64,000 bases of DNA from Tretioscincus oriximinensis (GCA_022410635.1 JAJVDF010000138.1:890790-954789); one strand, 5' to 3'. Positions 53,760 through 63,851 are shown, numbered from the stretch's first letter. Numbers and translations are program-made. Notes: generated from the letters alone by a model not told the origin.

Positions 53760-54450
53760 TGTCTTTTCCAAGATGAGAAAAATACTAAATGAACGCATAA
53801 TTGTACAATTACGGGACCTCATTCTACAGTTTAAAATTTTAAATGTATTAGNCTCATAAAATGCCTCATTAATCTGGGTGTCTTAAATGACATTCTTGTC
53901 CGGTAATGAGGCGTTATGTGTTGGAAATATGTGGGAGGGGCTAGGCAGTGGGAAAAATGAGTTTGCAGGGGTAGCCTTAAAAAAAGACAAATGAATTTAG
54001 TACCTATATTGCTTTGATGACTGGGATTAGACGTATGCATTCCGGAATGGATTTTTTTTCTTGTCTTCTTACGAGAGAAGGAAAACCAGACAATTGACCC
54101 AAAGATCCTGCTTTTCCTCGGTGTTCAGTTGGCATGATATGCCTTCAATTCAAGAATAGGGAGTTTGCTCACTTTGATCTCTGGGTGTCCAAGGACCACT
54201 CTAACTGAGGCCCTCTCCAATTGAGGACTATGAGTACATGACTAAAATTTACCTGATTATTGACGCGACATTCCATTGTTTTCGCTTCCCAGCCATCCGT
54301 CTTAATAGAGGCTTTGCTCTGCATCCAGAAAATATCTCGAATAAAAGTTGAATCACTGATCTTTTCCAAATGCATGACGAAATGCGTACATCCGCCATTA
54401 GAGAGTGCCTACACAGCCCTGTCGTCTGTCGTGCCCTTGTAAGGAAATAA
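53760..54450. other. Candidate conserved non-coding stretch
   Basis: About 690 bases without window repeat families, mixing AT-rich cores (GCATAATTGTACAATTACG, GCCTCATTAATCTGG, GGTAATGAGGCG, CTGATTATTGACGCG) with retained CpG (54370-54440: ACGAAATGCGTACATCCGCC). Retained CpG in AT-rich unique DNA is typical of conserved elements. No species comparison was possible. Confidence 0.3.
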
Positions 54451-55044
54451 ACAGCGCAAGAAGACGCCAGCCAACAGGACTGCAGGATTGCAGGATTGCA
54501 GCCACCTGGCTGGGTGTAGCTCAGTCTTCTGGCTTCATCTTGTCAGCCTCATACTAGCTCCATATCATATGGATCCAGCCAAAGGTATGTCCCCTCTTTT
54601 CCCCAGCAAAATCCCCAATGCTTTCAGATTGTGGATTTCACTTGCTTTCTATCTCTGTGTGCATGGGATCAAGGTTTTGCTACCATGATGATAGTTACAA
54701 CGCCTCATGTACTCATGGAGTTTCAGTAATATTTTCACAAAAGAGCTCCGTTGCACTGGATTTTCCTAAGGTCAGAGATGGAATTTGGTAAGACATGCAC
54801 ACCGGAGCTTAATCAATATGAGGGGTGGGGAAGGAGCAGCCAATGAGGAGGTTGCACATGGGTTCACAAAGCTAAAAAGAAAGCCCTCTATAAAACTCCT
54901 TCTAGTAATGTAAGCTGAAAGAGATATGTGAGACAGTGGCATGAATGGATACATCTGAATTTAAAATAAATCCCAGATTTAACCCACTTGTCTGCAAGCA
55001 TCCTGAGAATATAGTATTAGTTTTTATAGAACTGCAGCTTTAAC
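54451..55044. other. Unassigned sequence
   Basis: No gene recognised; a GCAGGATT triple repeat is at 54481-54500. Confidence 0.35.
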
Positions 55045-55725
55045 AGTGACTGCATTCCCACACTTGATATTTAGCGAAATGGAAGCAACATCACCTTCCA
55101 TCTGCCCCAAGAGATCACGCATGTTCAGTGAGCCATCTGCTAAAANGCTCCTCTGTCGCCAGTTTGGTGTAGTCGTTAGAGTGTGGGACTCTTATCTGGT
55201 AGTCTCCCAGTTTGATTCCCCATTCCTCCATGAAGCCAGCTGGGTGACCTTGGGCCAGTCACAGTTCTTTGAACTCTCTCAGCCCCACCTACTCCACAGG
55301 GTGTCTGTTGTGGAGAAAGCAACAAAAGTTATGTGTGCCACACTATGGTAGGCTGCCCTGAGACATTCAGGTATAGGGCGGGATAAAAATACAAATAAAT
55401 AAATAAATCTCCAGTCATCACAGTTTGTGTGAAACAGCGGGCATTTTGTAAAATCTAAAAGAAAGCTTCATGGAGACATTCAGCAATAAGAATGAAGCAA
55501 ATTCATTGGTTCTTGGCTCGCAGAGAATGCTTGGGAATTGTAGGAAAACACACAGAGAATGCTGGGGATTGTAGTGAGGGAAGTACAGCAATGCTTTATG
55601 GGGCTCATCATTGATAGGCAATGTGTCAGAACTGCATGGAAGCTTTAAGGTATGTAGGGGAGGATGTCAAATGTATTTTAAAAGAAATAGCAAGGCAACC
55701 CATTAGGTGGGGAAGGGACCTATGA
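55045..55725 (+). repeat. Dispersed family C split by a SINE
   Basis: Left part 55045-55155 (GTGACTGCATTCCCACACTT, AACATCACCTTCCATCTGCC, GTGAGCCATCTGCTAAAA). Right part from 55410 (CACAGTTTGTGTGAAACAGC, GGCTCGCAGAGAATGCTTGG, GGGGCTCATCATTGATAGGC, TTTTAAAAGAAATAGCAAGG, GGTGGGGAAGGGACC). Removing the SINE restores family order. Confidence 0.75.
55156..55409 (+). mobile_element. Sauria-type SINE, full length
   Basis: Head GCCAGTTTGGTGTAGTCGTT, B-box region CAGTTTGATTCCCC, body CATGAAGCCAGCTGGGTGAC, CTTGGGCCAGTCACAGTTCT, CAGCCCCACCTACTCCACAG and GGTGTCTGTTGTGGAGAAAG. The tail GGCTGCCCTGAGACATTCAG, GTATAGGGCGGGATAAAAAT ends in an AAAT run. This is the most complete Sauria-type SINE in the window. 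Confidence 0.85.
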
Positions 55726-56466
55726 CTCACCTAGAAATACTGTGTATACCTTATAGATTCAGAAGTGGTTTCCTATTACCTTCTCCCCAGAACATGCTGA
55801 GGATTAAACTGTCCACCATTTGGTTTCCATGCAATTCTATGACTGAGCAGCAATGCCAACATGGATAGCCCCCTGCAGTTTTGTTGACTTCTTCAGAAGA
55901 GGTTTGGCCCTTACCTTCTGGGTAACTGCCAAAAGTTAAACTTGCTGCCTTCTGCATTCTAAGCAGTTGCCTCATTCCATAGCAATTAGGATGCAAATAA
56001 TCCCTAAAACTTAACGACACCGTTTATAAAGGAGCCAAATTTTTAAATCTATGTATTCAAAGTCCATCAGTTAAATACATTTTAGTCCAATTGTGAAGCT
56101 GCTTTTGCTTCCTTTTTTCCATTACATGCATCCTCCAAATTAGGCTATTAGTTTTTGCACTTCTCTCCTCGACAGAATTGTACCAAGCCACTCACACAGA
56201 CATTTTGTTTATTTAAACTATTGGCCTATCGGGTAGCACGTTCTTCCACAGGCTTGTCACCCCTCCCAGTTTCCTTGGATATGTTCCAGATTTCTTTGCC
56301 ACCTCCTGGGTTCCTCACGATGTTGAGAAATTATCTGAGAAGGTGCTTCATCGTGTCAGCCTCGCACCAGCAAAGGTTCAGACAGCANGCACAAGGACTT
56401 GCACAGACACACATGTACAGCCTCACTGTGGGGAGAAGGTTAAATTAGTATCGTGAGGGCCAATAA
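55726..56466. other. Unassigned sequence
   Basis: No gene recognised; the frames at 55751-56020 and 56155-56448 lack family motifs. Confidence 0.35.
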
Positions 56467-56600
56467 AGTAGGGTACAGAAGAGAGGGAGGGGGAGAGAGG
56501 GAACAAGGAAGGAGGGAGGGAAAAGGAGTGGGAAAAAGGAAGGAAGGGCAATAGGGAAGAGGGAAAGAGGAGGGAGGAAAGGAGGGAAGGAGGAGGAGTG
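56467..56600. repeat. GGAA/GGGA purine tract
   Basis: Nearly pure A/G on the plus strand for about 130 bases, similar in type to 17935-18200 but without TTAGGG phrases. Confidence 0.85.
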
Positions 56601-56624
56601 GCTTTCTGCACCTGTTAAAAAGTG

Positions 56625-56802
56625 ATCTCTTCACCAAGGCATTTGATTCCTAGCTTCCTTCTGGGTTCTGTCCTTCCAGGGAGGGTGGCAGGGGAATTGA
56701 TTTTTAAAATGTTTTATTAATGTATAATTTTAATCTTCTGTTACCCGCCTGGGACCAATGGTGAAGGGCGGGATATAAATCCCCTAAATAAATAAATAAA
56801 CT
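56625..56802 (+). mobile_element. L2-like LINE 3' end
   Basis: GATCTCTTCACCAAGGCATT, CCAGGGAGGGTGGCAGGGG, TTTTAATCTTCTGTTACCCG and the tail CCAATGGTGAAGGGCGGGAT followed by an AAAT run. Same subtype as 28560-28915. Confidence 0.65.
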
Positions 56803-56899
56803 TATTCCACCAAGTTCACTGCCCCTGCATACGGTCAGTTTGTTGTCCTATCAAAAATGCTAATGGTTCTACTCCCATCTTAGCCCCCAATTAAAGCAA
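56803..56899. other. Unassigned sequence
   Basis: Short gap between features; nothing recognised. Confidence 0.3.
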
Positions 56900-57350
56900 C
56901 TATGAATCATGGATATTTAAAACCATCTCTCTGTAGTTTTAATTATCTCAGTCTGCAGGGGAATTTTAAAAAAGAAGACGAAGTCAGCCATTCCCAAATG
57001 TAAGGCCCCCAAATGAAAGTATTTGCACGCTGACAGCTAAGATGTCTGTCGTAGCTTGTCGGATTGGCGGTAAAATTTGCATTGAAAAGGCAGCTTTAAA
57101 TATACTTAAAATAAAGAGAGAGAGAGAGAGAATTTGCATCTCATTTGCTACACTGGCAGTCTTAAAGTTTTATTGGAATAAAGACATGTCAAATGGATTT
57201 ATTATAGTTAAGCTGATAGCTTTTAAAATCAGCACAGTAACATCAGCTAAATTCAACAAAGTAAATGGTGGCAGCTAATGGCATTTATTCGTTGAGCATC
57301 ATTTACTTAAAAACCATAACACAGATCATTTTATTTTGGGATTGCCGTTG
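56900..57350. other. Candidate conserved non-coding element with an octamer
   Basis: Unique AT-rich sequence interrupted only by a GA run (57113-57131). It carries the POU octamer ATTTGCAT at 57132-57139 and TTTAATTATCTC, TGGATTTATTATAG, GGCATTTATTC cores, with an isolated CpG cluster at 57043-57068 (CTGTCGTAGCTTGTCGG). Inferred enhancer-like. Confidence 0.25.
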
Positions 57351-57724
57351 TTTTAGAATTCTTTGGTTTGGGTAATATTCACTTCTGCAAAACTGCATAT
57401 TAAAAAAATGCAGAAAGCTGTGTGTGTGTTTGTGAGTTTGTGTGTGTGAGTGTGTGTATGACTAGAAGTGTCATGAAAAACTGGGATCCTATTCCAGGCT
57501 GAAAAATACTGACTTTCAGAAGAATGTGTCATGTCTGTGCTTTGGAGAGTATCAGAGGAATACATTCTAGTCCTTAAGAAACTAAGACTTTAGAAGTTCC
57601 CATTGGGTGTCTAAAAGAGATCCCTTAAAATAAATGGGAAAACATAAACACGTCACTGTCTTGACTGAATCAGATGAAAGTTCATTGGATCAGCATCTGT
57701 ATCAATTTATCTTTGCTCGCCAAT
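57351..57724. other. Unassigned sequence with a TG microsatellite
   Basis: A TGTG/TGAG run lies at 57419-57460. No gene. Confidence 0.4.
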
Positions 57725-57960
57725 AGTTGCGTCCACACAGGGTCAATAACCCACTTGAAAATCAAATTTCTGTTGCATTTGCCTCACCAGGTTGTTACAT
57801 AAACCGGAAGACTGCAGGTTTTAAAGCTGATTATCCAGATTCGTGGTTTACTGGGAAAACCAACAATCAAACTGCTGTATTGGGTTATAGCGAAAAGGCT
57901 GGTCTAGCAGCTGAAAGAAAACTAAGCATCGTCACGTAATCAGGAGGCAACTTAGGATCA
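57725..57960. repeat. Dispersed family D, left part
   Basis: GCGTCCACACAGGGTCAATA, ACCCACTTGAAAATCAAATT, TACATAAACCGGAAGACTGC, TTTTAAAGCTGATTATCCAG and GGGAAAACCAACAATCAAAC line up with 45900-46060 and 29680-29810; the right part differs. Confidence 0.55.
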
Positions 57961-58967
57961 GTCAGAGAGCTGAGCAGATATGGCAGCAGGTAGTGGGTCC
58001 AGCAACGAAGCTCTATGGTAACTATGAGCGGGCAGGTGTCGTGGTGATGCCTGGGAGTTGCATGCACATACGCAATATGTCACCAGTGTGCAGCGTAACT
58101 ACACATGTGCTGATTTTTTTTAAAAAAAATTATTTTCATAAATTGGGGAGGGGGGGTCTAACTCGGGGGGGGGGGGGGCNCCCCATCGTGGCTACACCTC
58201 TGGTGAGTACATGAGGTGGATTCTCCTTGATGTAGCTACCATAGCAGTAGAAATATCTCATCTAGATGGGGCTTAAGATTGGCCAAGACTGACAAGATTA
58301 CTATCCATTGATTTGCCACTGGATGGGAAATCCCTGCCTCTTTGCTTATGCCTGCTCAACTTAACTGGAAGTATGAAACATCTTAAGAACCAAGAAATTG
58401 TGACTGTTGAAGGGGAAATCTTTCTCAGTATTCAGGATGGAGTAAGTGGAATTTGAGGGAGAGGAAACATCTGTCATGGCTTCCAGAGCTATTTCTTGCG
58501 TTTTACTAAAAATGTCCATTGGAAATACTGAATTAAAGAAGGAGCTATGAGACCCCCTGGCTACAAATTCTTACACTTGATGTTCCTATTTTTTGAGCAA
58601 TAGAGAACCTAGTACACAAAGATTACTCCAAGAATTCTCCTCACATAAATTTGCTGATCCACCTCTATGTAAAACCTGTTTGGGGTGGAATAAGATATAT
58701 TTAAAGAAACTTTCTCTGAGCAAATTTGAGTCCAGAAGGTCAGTCATTTTTCTCCCTTGCATTCACCTTATCACAGTTTTATGTCTCAGAAAAGTCCCCT
58801 TTTAAGCTTTGGGGATTTCCTGATTTTAAAGTATCTCTTTCTTTTAGTTGGGTTGAATGTGAAAGCAATATAAACAAAAGGTTTCCTCTCCGGTGGCCAA
58901 TCAGTGGTGAGCACCAGTAGTCAAGAAGGTGTTACCTGTCCTAGATGCAATTGTAGGCTACATCTCA
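57961..58967. other. Unassigned sequence with a G homopolymer
   Basis: A run of 14 G (58165-58178) followed by C, N and CCCC is a likely assembly trouble spot. 58540-58570 may hold a fragment of fold-back family E (GCTATGAGACCCCCTGGCTA). No gene. Confidence 0.35.
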
Positions 58968-59040
58968 AAGAAATAGTCATGTTAGTCTGGATCCAGAATA
59001 TCTAGCAAGGGCCTGCCTTTATCTTGTTAGCCTCTAAAGA
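58968..59040. repeat. Fold-back family E, outer arm
   Basis: CAAAGAAATAGTCATGTTAG, TCTGGATCCAGAATATCTAG and CAAGGGCCTGCC, then TATCTTGTTAGCCTCTAAAG of the facing arm. A strongly deleted copy. Confidence 0.5.
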
Positions 59041-59217
59041 GTTCGTGCTTGATAATGTAAGCTACAGTGTGGCAAAATAAGACAGCTTCTTATTCATATA
59101 TCTATTGGAAAGCATTTTTTCCTGTGCATCTGAGTATGGGATGTTTTTTCTTAAAGGATGGATGAAAAAGCACACTGATTGTGCAGTTTGGAAATATTTC
59201 AGATTGCGTTATAATGA

Positions 59218-59345
59218 GGTTAGTAACGGTTAGTCTGGGTCGAGAAAATTTAGTAAGGGGAGGTCTCATAATACTTGAGAAATTAACTAGGAAAAGATAT
59301 GCAGCATGTACCTTCGTGGACAAGTCTACTTCTTCAGGCATTAGG
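59218..59345. repeat. Fold-back family E, first arm
   Basis: GTTAGTCTGGGTCGAGAAAA, AGTAAGGGGAGGTCTCATAA, AGGAAAAGATATGCAGCATG and CGTGGACAAGTCTACTTCTT run from outer end to the hairpin centre. The second arm is missing. Confidence 0.6.
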
Positions 59346-59566
59346 AACAGACTCTATGTAGCAAATGGAGTGCTGGAAATAGAAACAGAAATTTAAAGGG
59401 GGTTCTGGGTTGCTCCACATTTCTACATGTATATATTGTACTGCAACAATTTTACCTAGTTAAACTTCTTTCCCCCGGAGGTTTATTTCAATAGGATTGC
59501 CTATTGTACTTGAGCTGCACCTGACCTGATAAATTATCCATATGCCTCCTACCTGTTTCTTGTTAG

Positions 59567-60000
59567 GACTTCTTCACACAACGTGTTAAAAATTGCAATG
59601 GTTTTAAAATTCAGAATAATCCAATCATGAGTTCATGCACACATATCCTCATCCTTTGGCAACTAAACCATTAGAAAACCTTTAAATGCTCGTGGAACAG
59701 ACACAACTAACCAGGAAGGAACTATTGGGCATGCTCTGTAAGTAATTCAGCATTGACTTGTTCCAATGTCTTCTTGCGGCATCCTGGTAATCTCATTAAG
59801 GATTTTTACACTCACTAAGGCTTCTCGCCTCCGTGGTTGCAGTCGTGGCCATTTTGGAAAACATCAACAAAAGAATATTGTGGGGCAAAGGATCATTTTT
59901 CCAGGTTCTTTATGAAAACTTGGTTATTATTTGGAGTCATGATGATGACACTACAATCATGGTAGGAAAACCTGGTGTGCCTGCAGACTTATTCTCTAAA
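59567..60000. repeat. Dispersed family H
   Basis: CAGAATAATCCAATCATGAG, AACTAAACCATTAGAAAACC, CTAACCAGGAAGGAACTATT, GGGCATGCTCTGTAAGTA and ATGGTAGGAAAACCTGGTGT agree in order with 41290-41710. Confidence 0.55.
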
Positions 60001-60289
60001 GTGTAATATTATAATAAAGTTCCATTTTCAAATCTTCTGCTGCCAATGCAAGGAGAAGCCAAAAGCTGAAAACAATCTCTGAACACCCAAAGATCATAAC
60101 AGCTCTAAGGAGAGATTTGTAGATATTCTACATGCCTCCAAGGGAGCTCAAAATGTTGCAAGGTTGAGTTCTTAAAAGAGTAATGGGAAAATACAGTGCA
60201 CTTCGTTAAGTCCCCGCCGTTAGACATACTGTATAGGCCATAAATTGTTCTTACTTTAATAAAAAAGGTATAAATTTACTTTCTTGAGT
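60001..60289. other. Unassigned sequence
   Basis: No gene or repeat recognised. Confidence 0.3.
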
Positions 60290-60570
60290 GCTGCCTTTTC
60301 TGACCAGATCTATGCTTTCCCTAAAGCCATAAGGCTTTTGCGGTAGACAGCCTGGTGGAATTCCAGCTAACAGCTTAATTTTCCTCCTGATAAAAGAGAC
60401 AAAAAGTTTCTTTCAGTAAAAATGAAATTAACGCGGTCAGCAAAATTGATCTATTGTGACCTCTGACCTTAGTTTAATTGTTCACAAAGGGCTAAGGGTA
60501 CGAATGGCGAATCAATGGTTTACCGGGAGCGCTGGGACGTCTTTAGCTTGGGAGAAAGTGACAGATTGTC
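60290..60570. promoter_or_regulatory. Candidate enhancer-like conserved non-coding element
   Basis: Unique sequence with retained CpG (ATTAACGCGGTC, GGTACGAATGGCGAATC, TACCGGGAGCGCTGGGACG), homeodomain-type cores (GCTTAATTTTCC, AGTTTAATTG) and a perfect nuclear-receptor DR1 site (60457-60469). No window repeat family is present. The combination is what vertebrate distal enhancers look like, but no conservation data were available. Confidence 0.3.
60457..60469 (-). promoter_or_regulatory. Perfect DR1 nuclear-receptor site
   Basis: Plus strand TGACCTCTGACCT; minus strand AGGTCAGAGGTCA, two perfect AGGTCA half-sites spaced by one base. DR1 is the recognised target of HNF4, RXR, PPAR-RXR and COUP-TF type receptors. 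Presence of the motif is directly seen; use as a binding site is inferred. Confidence 0.45.
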
Positions 60571-61442
60571 AAAAAAATGTCTAATACAAAACCTTAAGCG
60601 GGTTGAGACTGTTCAGTGCATAGCCACATCTTGGGGCTCCGCAGCATAGAACTATGAACAAACAAGCAAACGAAAGCAGTGCAAGGTGGATCAACGTAGG
60701 AAAACCTACTTCTTTCGGCTCAGCCTGGATGTTTTTCTTTCTGTTGGGCTCTTGAGTTTGGGGAAACCTTAAGCCTGCCTTTACCAACTCTTTCCCCATT
60801 ATATCTATTTATTGGAACATTAATTCAGCCTGTCTCAGAGGTTCAGAAAGTGTAATAGCATTCATGACAGTGCCCCAAAAAGAAATGGCTTAATTTATAG
60901 GTCTGCACACCCACACTTTCCTGTAGAGTGAAAAATTCCAGGAATATTACCAGGATGTAGGCTTTTAAAATGAGTAAGAAAAAGCCCGTTGGGGTGGGGG
61001 AGAGTGTCTGGCTAAAGCTATTCCTCAAAGGCTTGATTCAGCCACTCCAATGACATTTTTTACTTCTAAAAGTTCTATCAAGTTGGAAAATGGGAAGTAA
61101 ATAAGTTGCACAAGGGGCAAACGTGGTGATGAGACCTGCCCATCCAACCAAGGACTGGAGATTTTGGGAATCTTGTTTTGGAGTACAGCTCCTAATTGTA
61201 CGAATCACAGAGGTTTTCATGCATAGTCCTGCACTGAACAAAGGTTTAGCTGGGTGTTTTCTTTGAAGAAAAGAAGAAGAGAGAATGGGAGGTAAGGAAA
61301 CTACTACTTCATGGAGACCAGGATGTTTCAAAGATATTGTGTCTGCTGGTAGAAGGCAGTAAGAAGGCCATCTAACAGGACACTCTGTTTCCTTGGGCTG
61401 TGCAATGGACTTCCTTGTGCAAATGGTGAGATCAGATTGGTG
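60571..61442. other. Unassigned sequence
   Basis: No gene recognised. The minus frame of 164 codons at 61038-61532 begins inside a CR1 end and has no domain; it is treated as chance. Confidence 0.35.
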
Positions 61443-61785
61443 AACATAAGAACATAGGAGGAGCTCTGCTGAATGGGGCCACAGCTCATCTATTCCAGCA
61501 TTCTGTCTCACACTGTAGCCTACCAATTGCACCTGGGCAGTCTCAAGCAGAAGAAGATAAAACTCTCACCTGTTCTCAATTCCCTGAAAATAGTACTTCA
61601 GGAATCCTGCCATCTTGGAGGCAAGATCAAGAGGTCCATCCTAGTAGCAATTAGAACCTTGGCTTCCATTAACAACTCTAATCCTGTCTTAAAGCTATCC
61701 CGGCTGCTAGCTATCACCACCTCTTCAGGAAGGAATTTCCACAGACAAATGAAAAAATACTTTCCCTTCTCTGTCCCCAAGTGCG
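61443..61785 (-). mobile_element. CR1-type LINE 3' end with coding remnant
   Basis: Plus strand: GAACATAAGAACATAGGAGG (reversed octamer tail), CACCTGGGCAGTCTCAAGCA, GTTCTCAATTCCCTG, ATCCATCCTAGTAG-like wording and CACCTCTTCAGGAAGGAATT. The minus strand encodes WKFLPEEVVIASSRDSFKTG, the LINE C-terminal phrase with SFKTGL, followed by the 3' UTR. Truncated and inactive. Confidence 0.85.
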
Positions 61786-62379
61786 CAAGGATTCAAGGAA
61801 TACCATTCAAATACGGTATGGATTAGTACCATTCCCACAAAGACAAGTATGGAATTAGTGAGGCTGTGCAAACAGACTGAAGAATACTTACCAGGATTAT
61901 AAACATACACACCCAAACACCAAAAGGTAATGTGGGTTCCCTTGGGTGAAATAACTCCCTACATTTTCAGGAACTTTCCCAGGGCATTGTAGCTTTCAGC
62001 CTATTATTGCACTGTCATTCTCATGTCATTGGGTGGTGCCCAGCGTTCTCTGTAACATGTTTGTACACTCCTTTGGTTCATGAAAAAGATAGTGTGAAAC
62101 TTGGAGAGGCTGGTTTTATTAATAAAGCTGGATTACACTGTTTGTGTGAGGTAGCATTATCAGCTCCTCTCCTTTCTCTGAGCCTGTGTCTTTCTGTGAT
62201 CTACCAGTCAAGTATGTGATTGGATTTCAGCTCAACAAAACCTTAAAATTACACACCTATTGTGTTTGAGTTAAGCCCAGATTCACAGCAGTGGAGGCAA
62301 TGCCTGTTGCTCTTTTGGCATCCTTCGATCAGGCCTCCTGCTATCATTGGCAGGTTGATGAAGGAATAATAGGATTAGA
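61786..62379. other. Unassigned sequence
   Basis: No gene or clear family recognised. Confidence 0.35.
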
Positions 62380-62530
62380 AAGTCTCATCTCTGAAATGCT
62401 GTAATTGTCACATTGGGTGAATTGACAAAAGGAGTCCAGGCAGCGGAGAGATGCGGCTTAAAAGCAAAGACATGTTTGACTTGCCGTTTGCAGGTGAGAA
62501 TGCTTAAGGGACGGCTGACTTCTCTGATCC
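62380..62530. other. Candidate conserved non-coding element
   Basis: Unique sequence with CpG remnants (GGCAGCGGAGAGATGCGGCT, GGGACGGCTGAC) and TGTAATTGTCACATTGGGTG. Short and supported only by texture. Confidence 0.2.
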
Positions 62531-62754
62531 AAAAGTGTGGTGGGTGGGTACTCACAAAGAATGCTATCACTTAGGGCTTCACACCTCCTTGATCCTTCTA
62601 GGTGCAATTACTGAAAATGCTACAATAAGGTTGATGGAATGTGCGTACCTCTAGGAAACCTGGGAGACCTAAGAGTGGTGGGAATATTCCACATAGGGCA
62701 TTCTCTTGAGGAATCTGCATAGTTCCATTGGAGGAGCCAGCAGAATGCTGGTGT

Positions 62755-63440
62755 ATGGTGACTTCACATAGCGGCCCACCACTTGCACTTGGGCATGCTC
62801 AAGCAGAAGAAAGAAAAATCTTCCCCTGTTCTTGACTCCCTGCAAACAGTATTTCATTAATCCTGCTTGTTCCTCCATCCCACCAGGGCATTCATCTTAG
62901 TAGCTATTGGTTCAATTGGCTCCCATGAATTTGTCTAATTTTATTTTTTTAAAAAAAAATAAAATTAAATTTCTATGCCAACAATCAAAACCTACTTAAC
63001 ATGTTAACATATTAAAACAGTCGCATCTAAAAGGAAGGAAGGGAGAGCAGATTTTTTCAGGCTAAAAAGGTGCGTCTTTAAGTGTTTTCTGAATACGCAC
63101 AGAGATGGGGATAAATGTACCTCGGAGGAGAGGCTATTCCATAGTCTGGGGGCTGCCATGGAGAAGGCCCCATCCCAAGTTGCCACTGAGGGGATGATAC
63201 AATCGGGGTGGGGTGGAGGCTGCCCTCTGCAGATCTTAATGCAGAGGCTGGTTGATATGGGAGACGGAATTCTTTTAGATATTTGGGGGGCAAGTTACAT
63301 AAGGTTTTATAGGTTTGAATTAATACCTCGAATTGGGCTCGGTAGCAAATTATATCTTAAAGCTACCCAGGCTGCTAATTAACATCACCTCTTCGGGAAG
63401 CAAATTCCACAGACTAGTGAGAAAAAAAAATACATTCCCT
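62755..63440 (-). mobile_element. CR1-type LINE 3' end split by an L2-like LINE
   Basis: Left part 62755-62945: CACTTGCACTTGGGCATGCT, GTTCTTGACTCCCTGCAAAC, GTTCCTCCATCCCACCAG and CATGAATTTGTCTAATTTT. Right part 63350-63440: TATCTTAAAGCTACCCAGGC, TAACATCACCTCTTCGGGAA and GCAAATTCCACAGACTAGTG. Together they match 14460-14690; the break lies between 'GTCTA(G/A)T' and 'CTTAAAGCTA'. Confidence 0.8.
62946..63354 (-). mobile_element. L2-like LINE inserted in CR1
   Basis: The minus strand at 63186-63004 encodes FSMAAPRLWNSLSSEVHLSP, then FRKHLKTHLF, the conserved C-terminal phrase of this LINE class. Its 3' UTR runs into the T/A-rich end at 62946-62985. It belongs to the group at 12050, 41940 and 52655. 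It must be younger than the CR1 copy that surrounds it. Confidence 0.8.
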
Positions 63441-63851
63441 TTGCATACAGTTTTTATCCTTACCAGGAATTCTGTCTTGCCTGCGTATTCTTTGCTTTTC
63501 ATTCTGCAGATGTTTTCCACATGTGTTGAATAAGAAAAATAAAAGAAAAAGAAAAGCTGTTCTCTATTTCCATATGTGTTGCCATTAAAACATTCAGTTA
63601 GTGAAGTTCTCAGCTAATTCTGCTGCAAAGGAGAAGCCCAAAAGGAAGAAGAAGTAATCCATGCTCACTGAAACTAAGGAGGCTGAAACCCTTTCTGCAC
63701 AAAGGCTTGATCCCAGTTATGGGTTTCCATAATCATGTTCTGGGCTTCGTGTAGCTCTCTGAGGCCCTGTTCTTTGCAGGGCTGGGTGGGCATATGTTCT
63801 AGGGTTCCACCCCAGAGAGGCTCTTTTAATTCCTAGCCCTCAGAGGTCTTA
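63441..63851. other. Unassigned sequence
   Basis: No gene or family recognised; an AAAAGAAAAA run is at 63535-63555. Confidence 0.35.

Noticed and set aside
61038..61532. 164-codon minus-strand open frame
   Set aside because: It starts in the CR1 3' end at 61443-61785 and has no recognisable motif.
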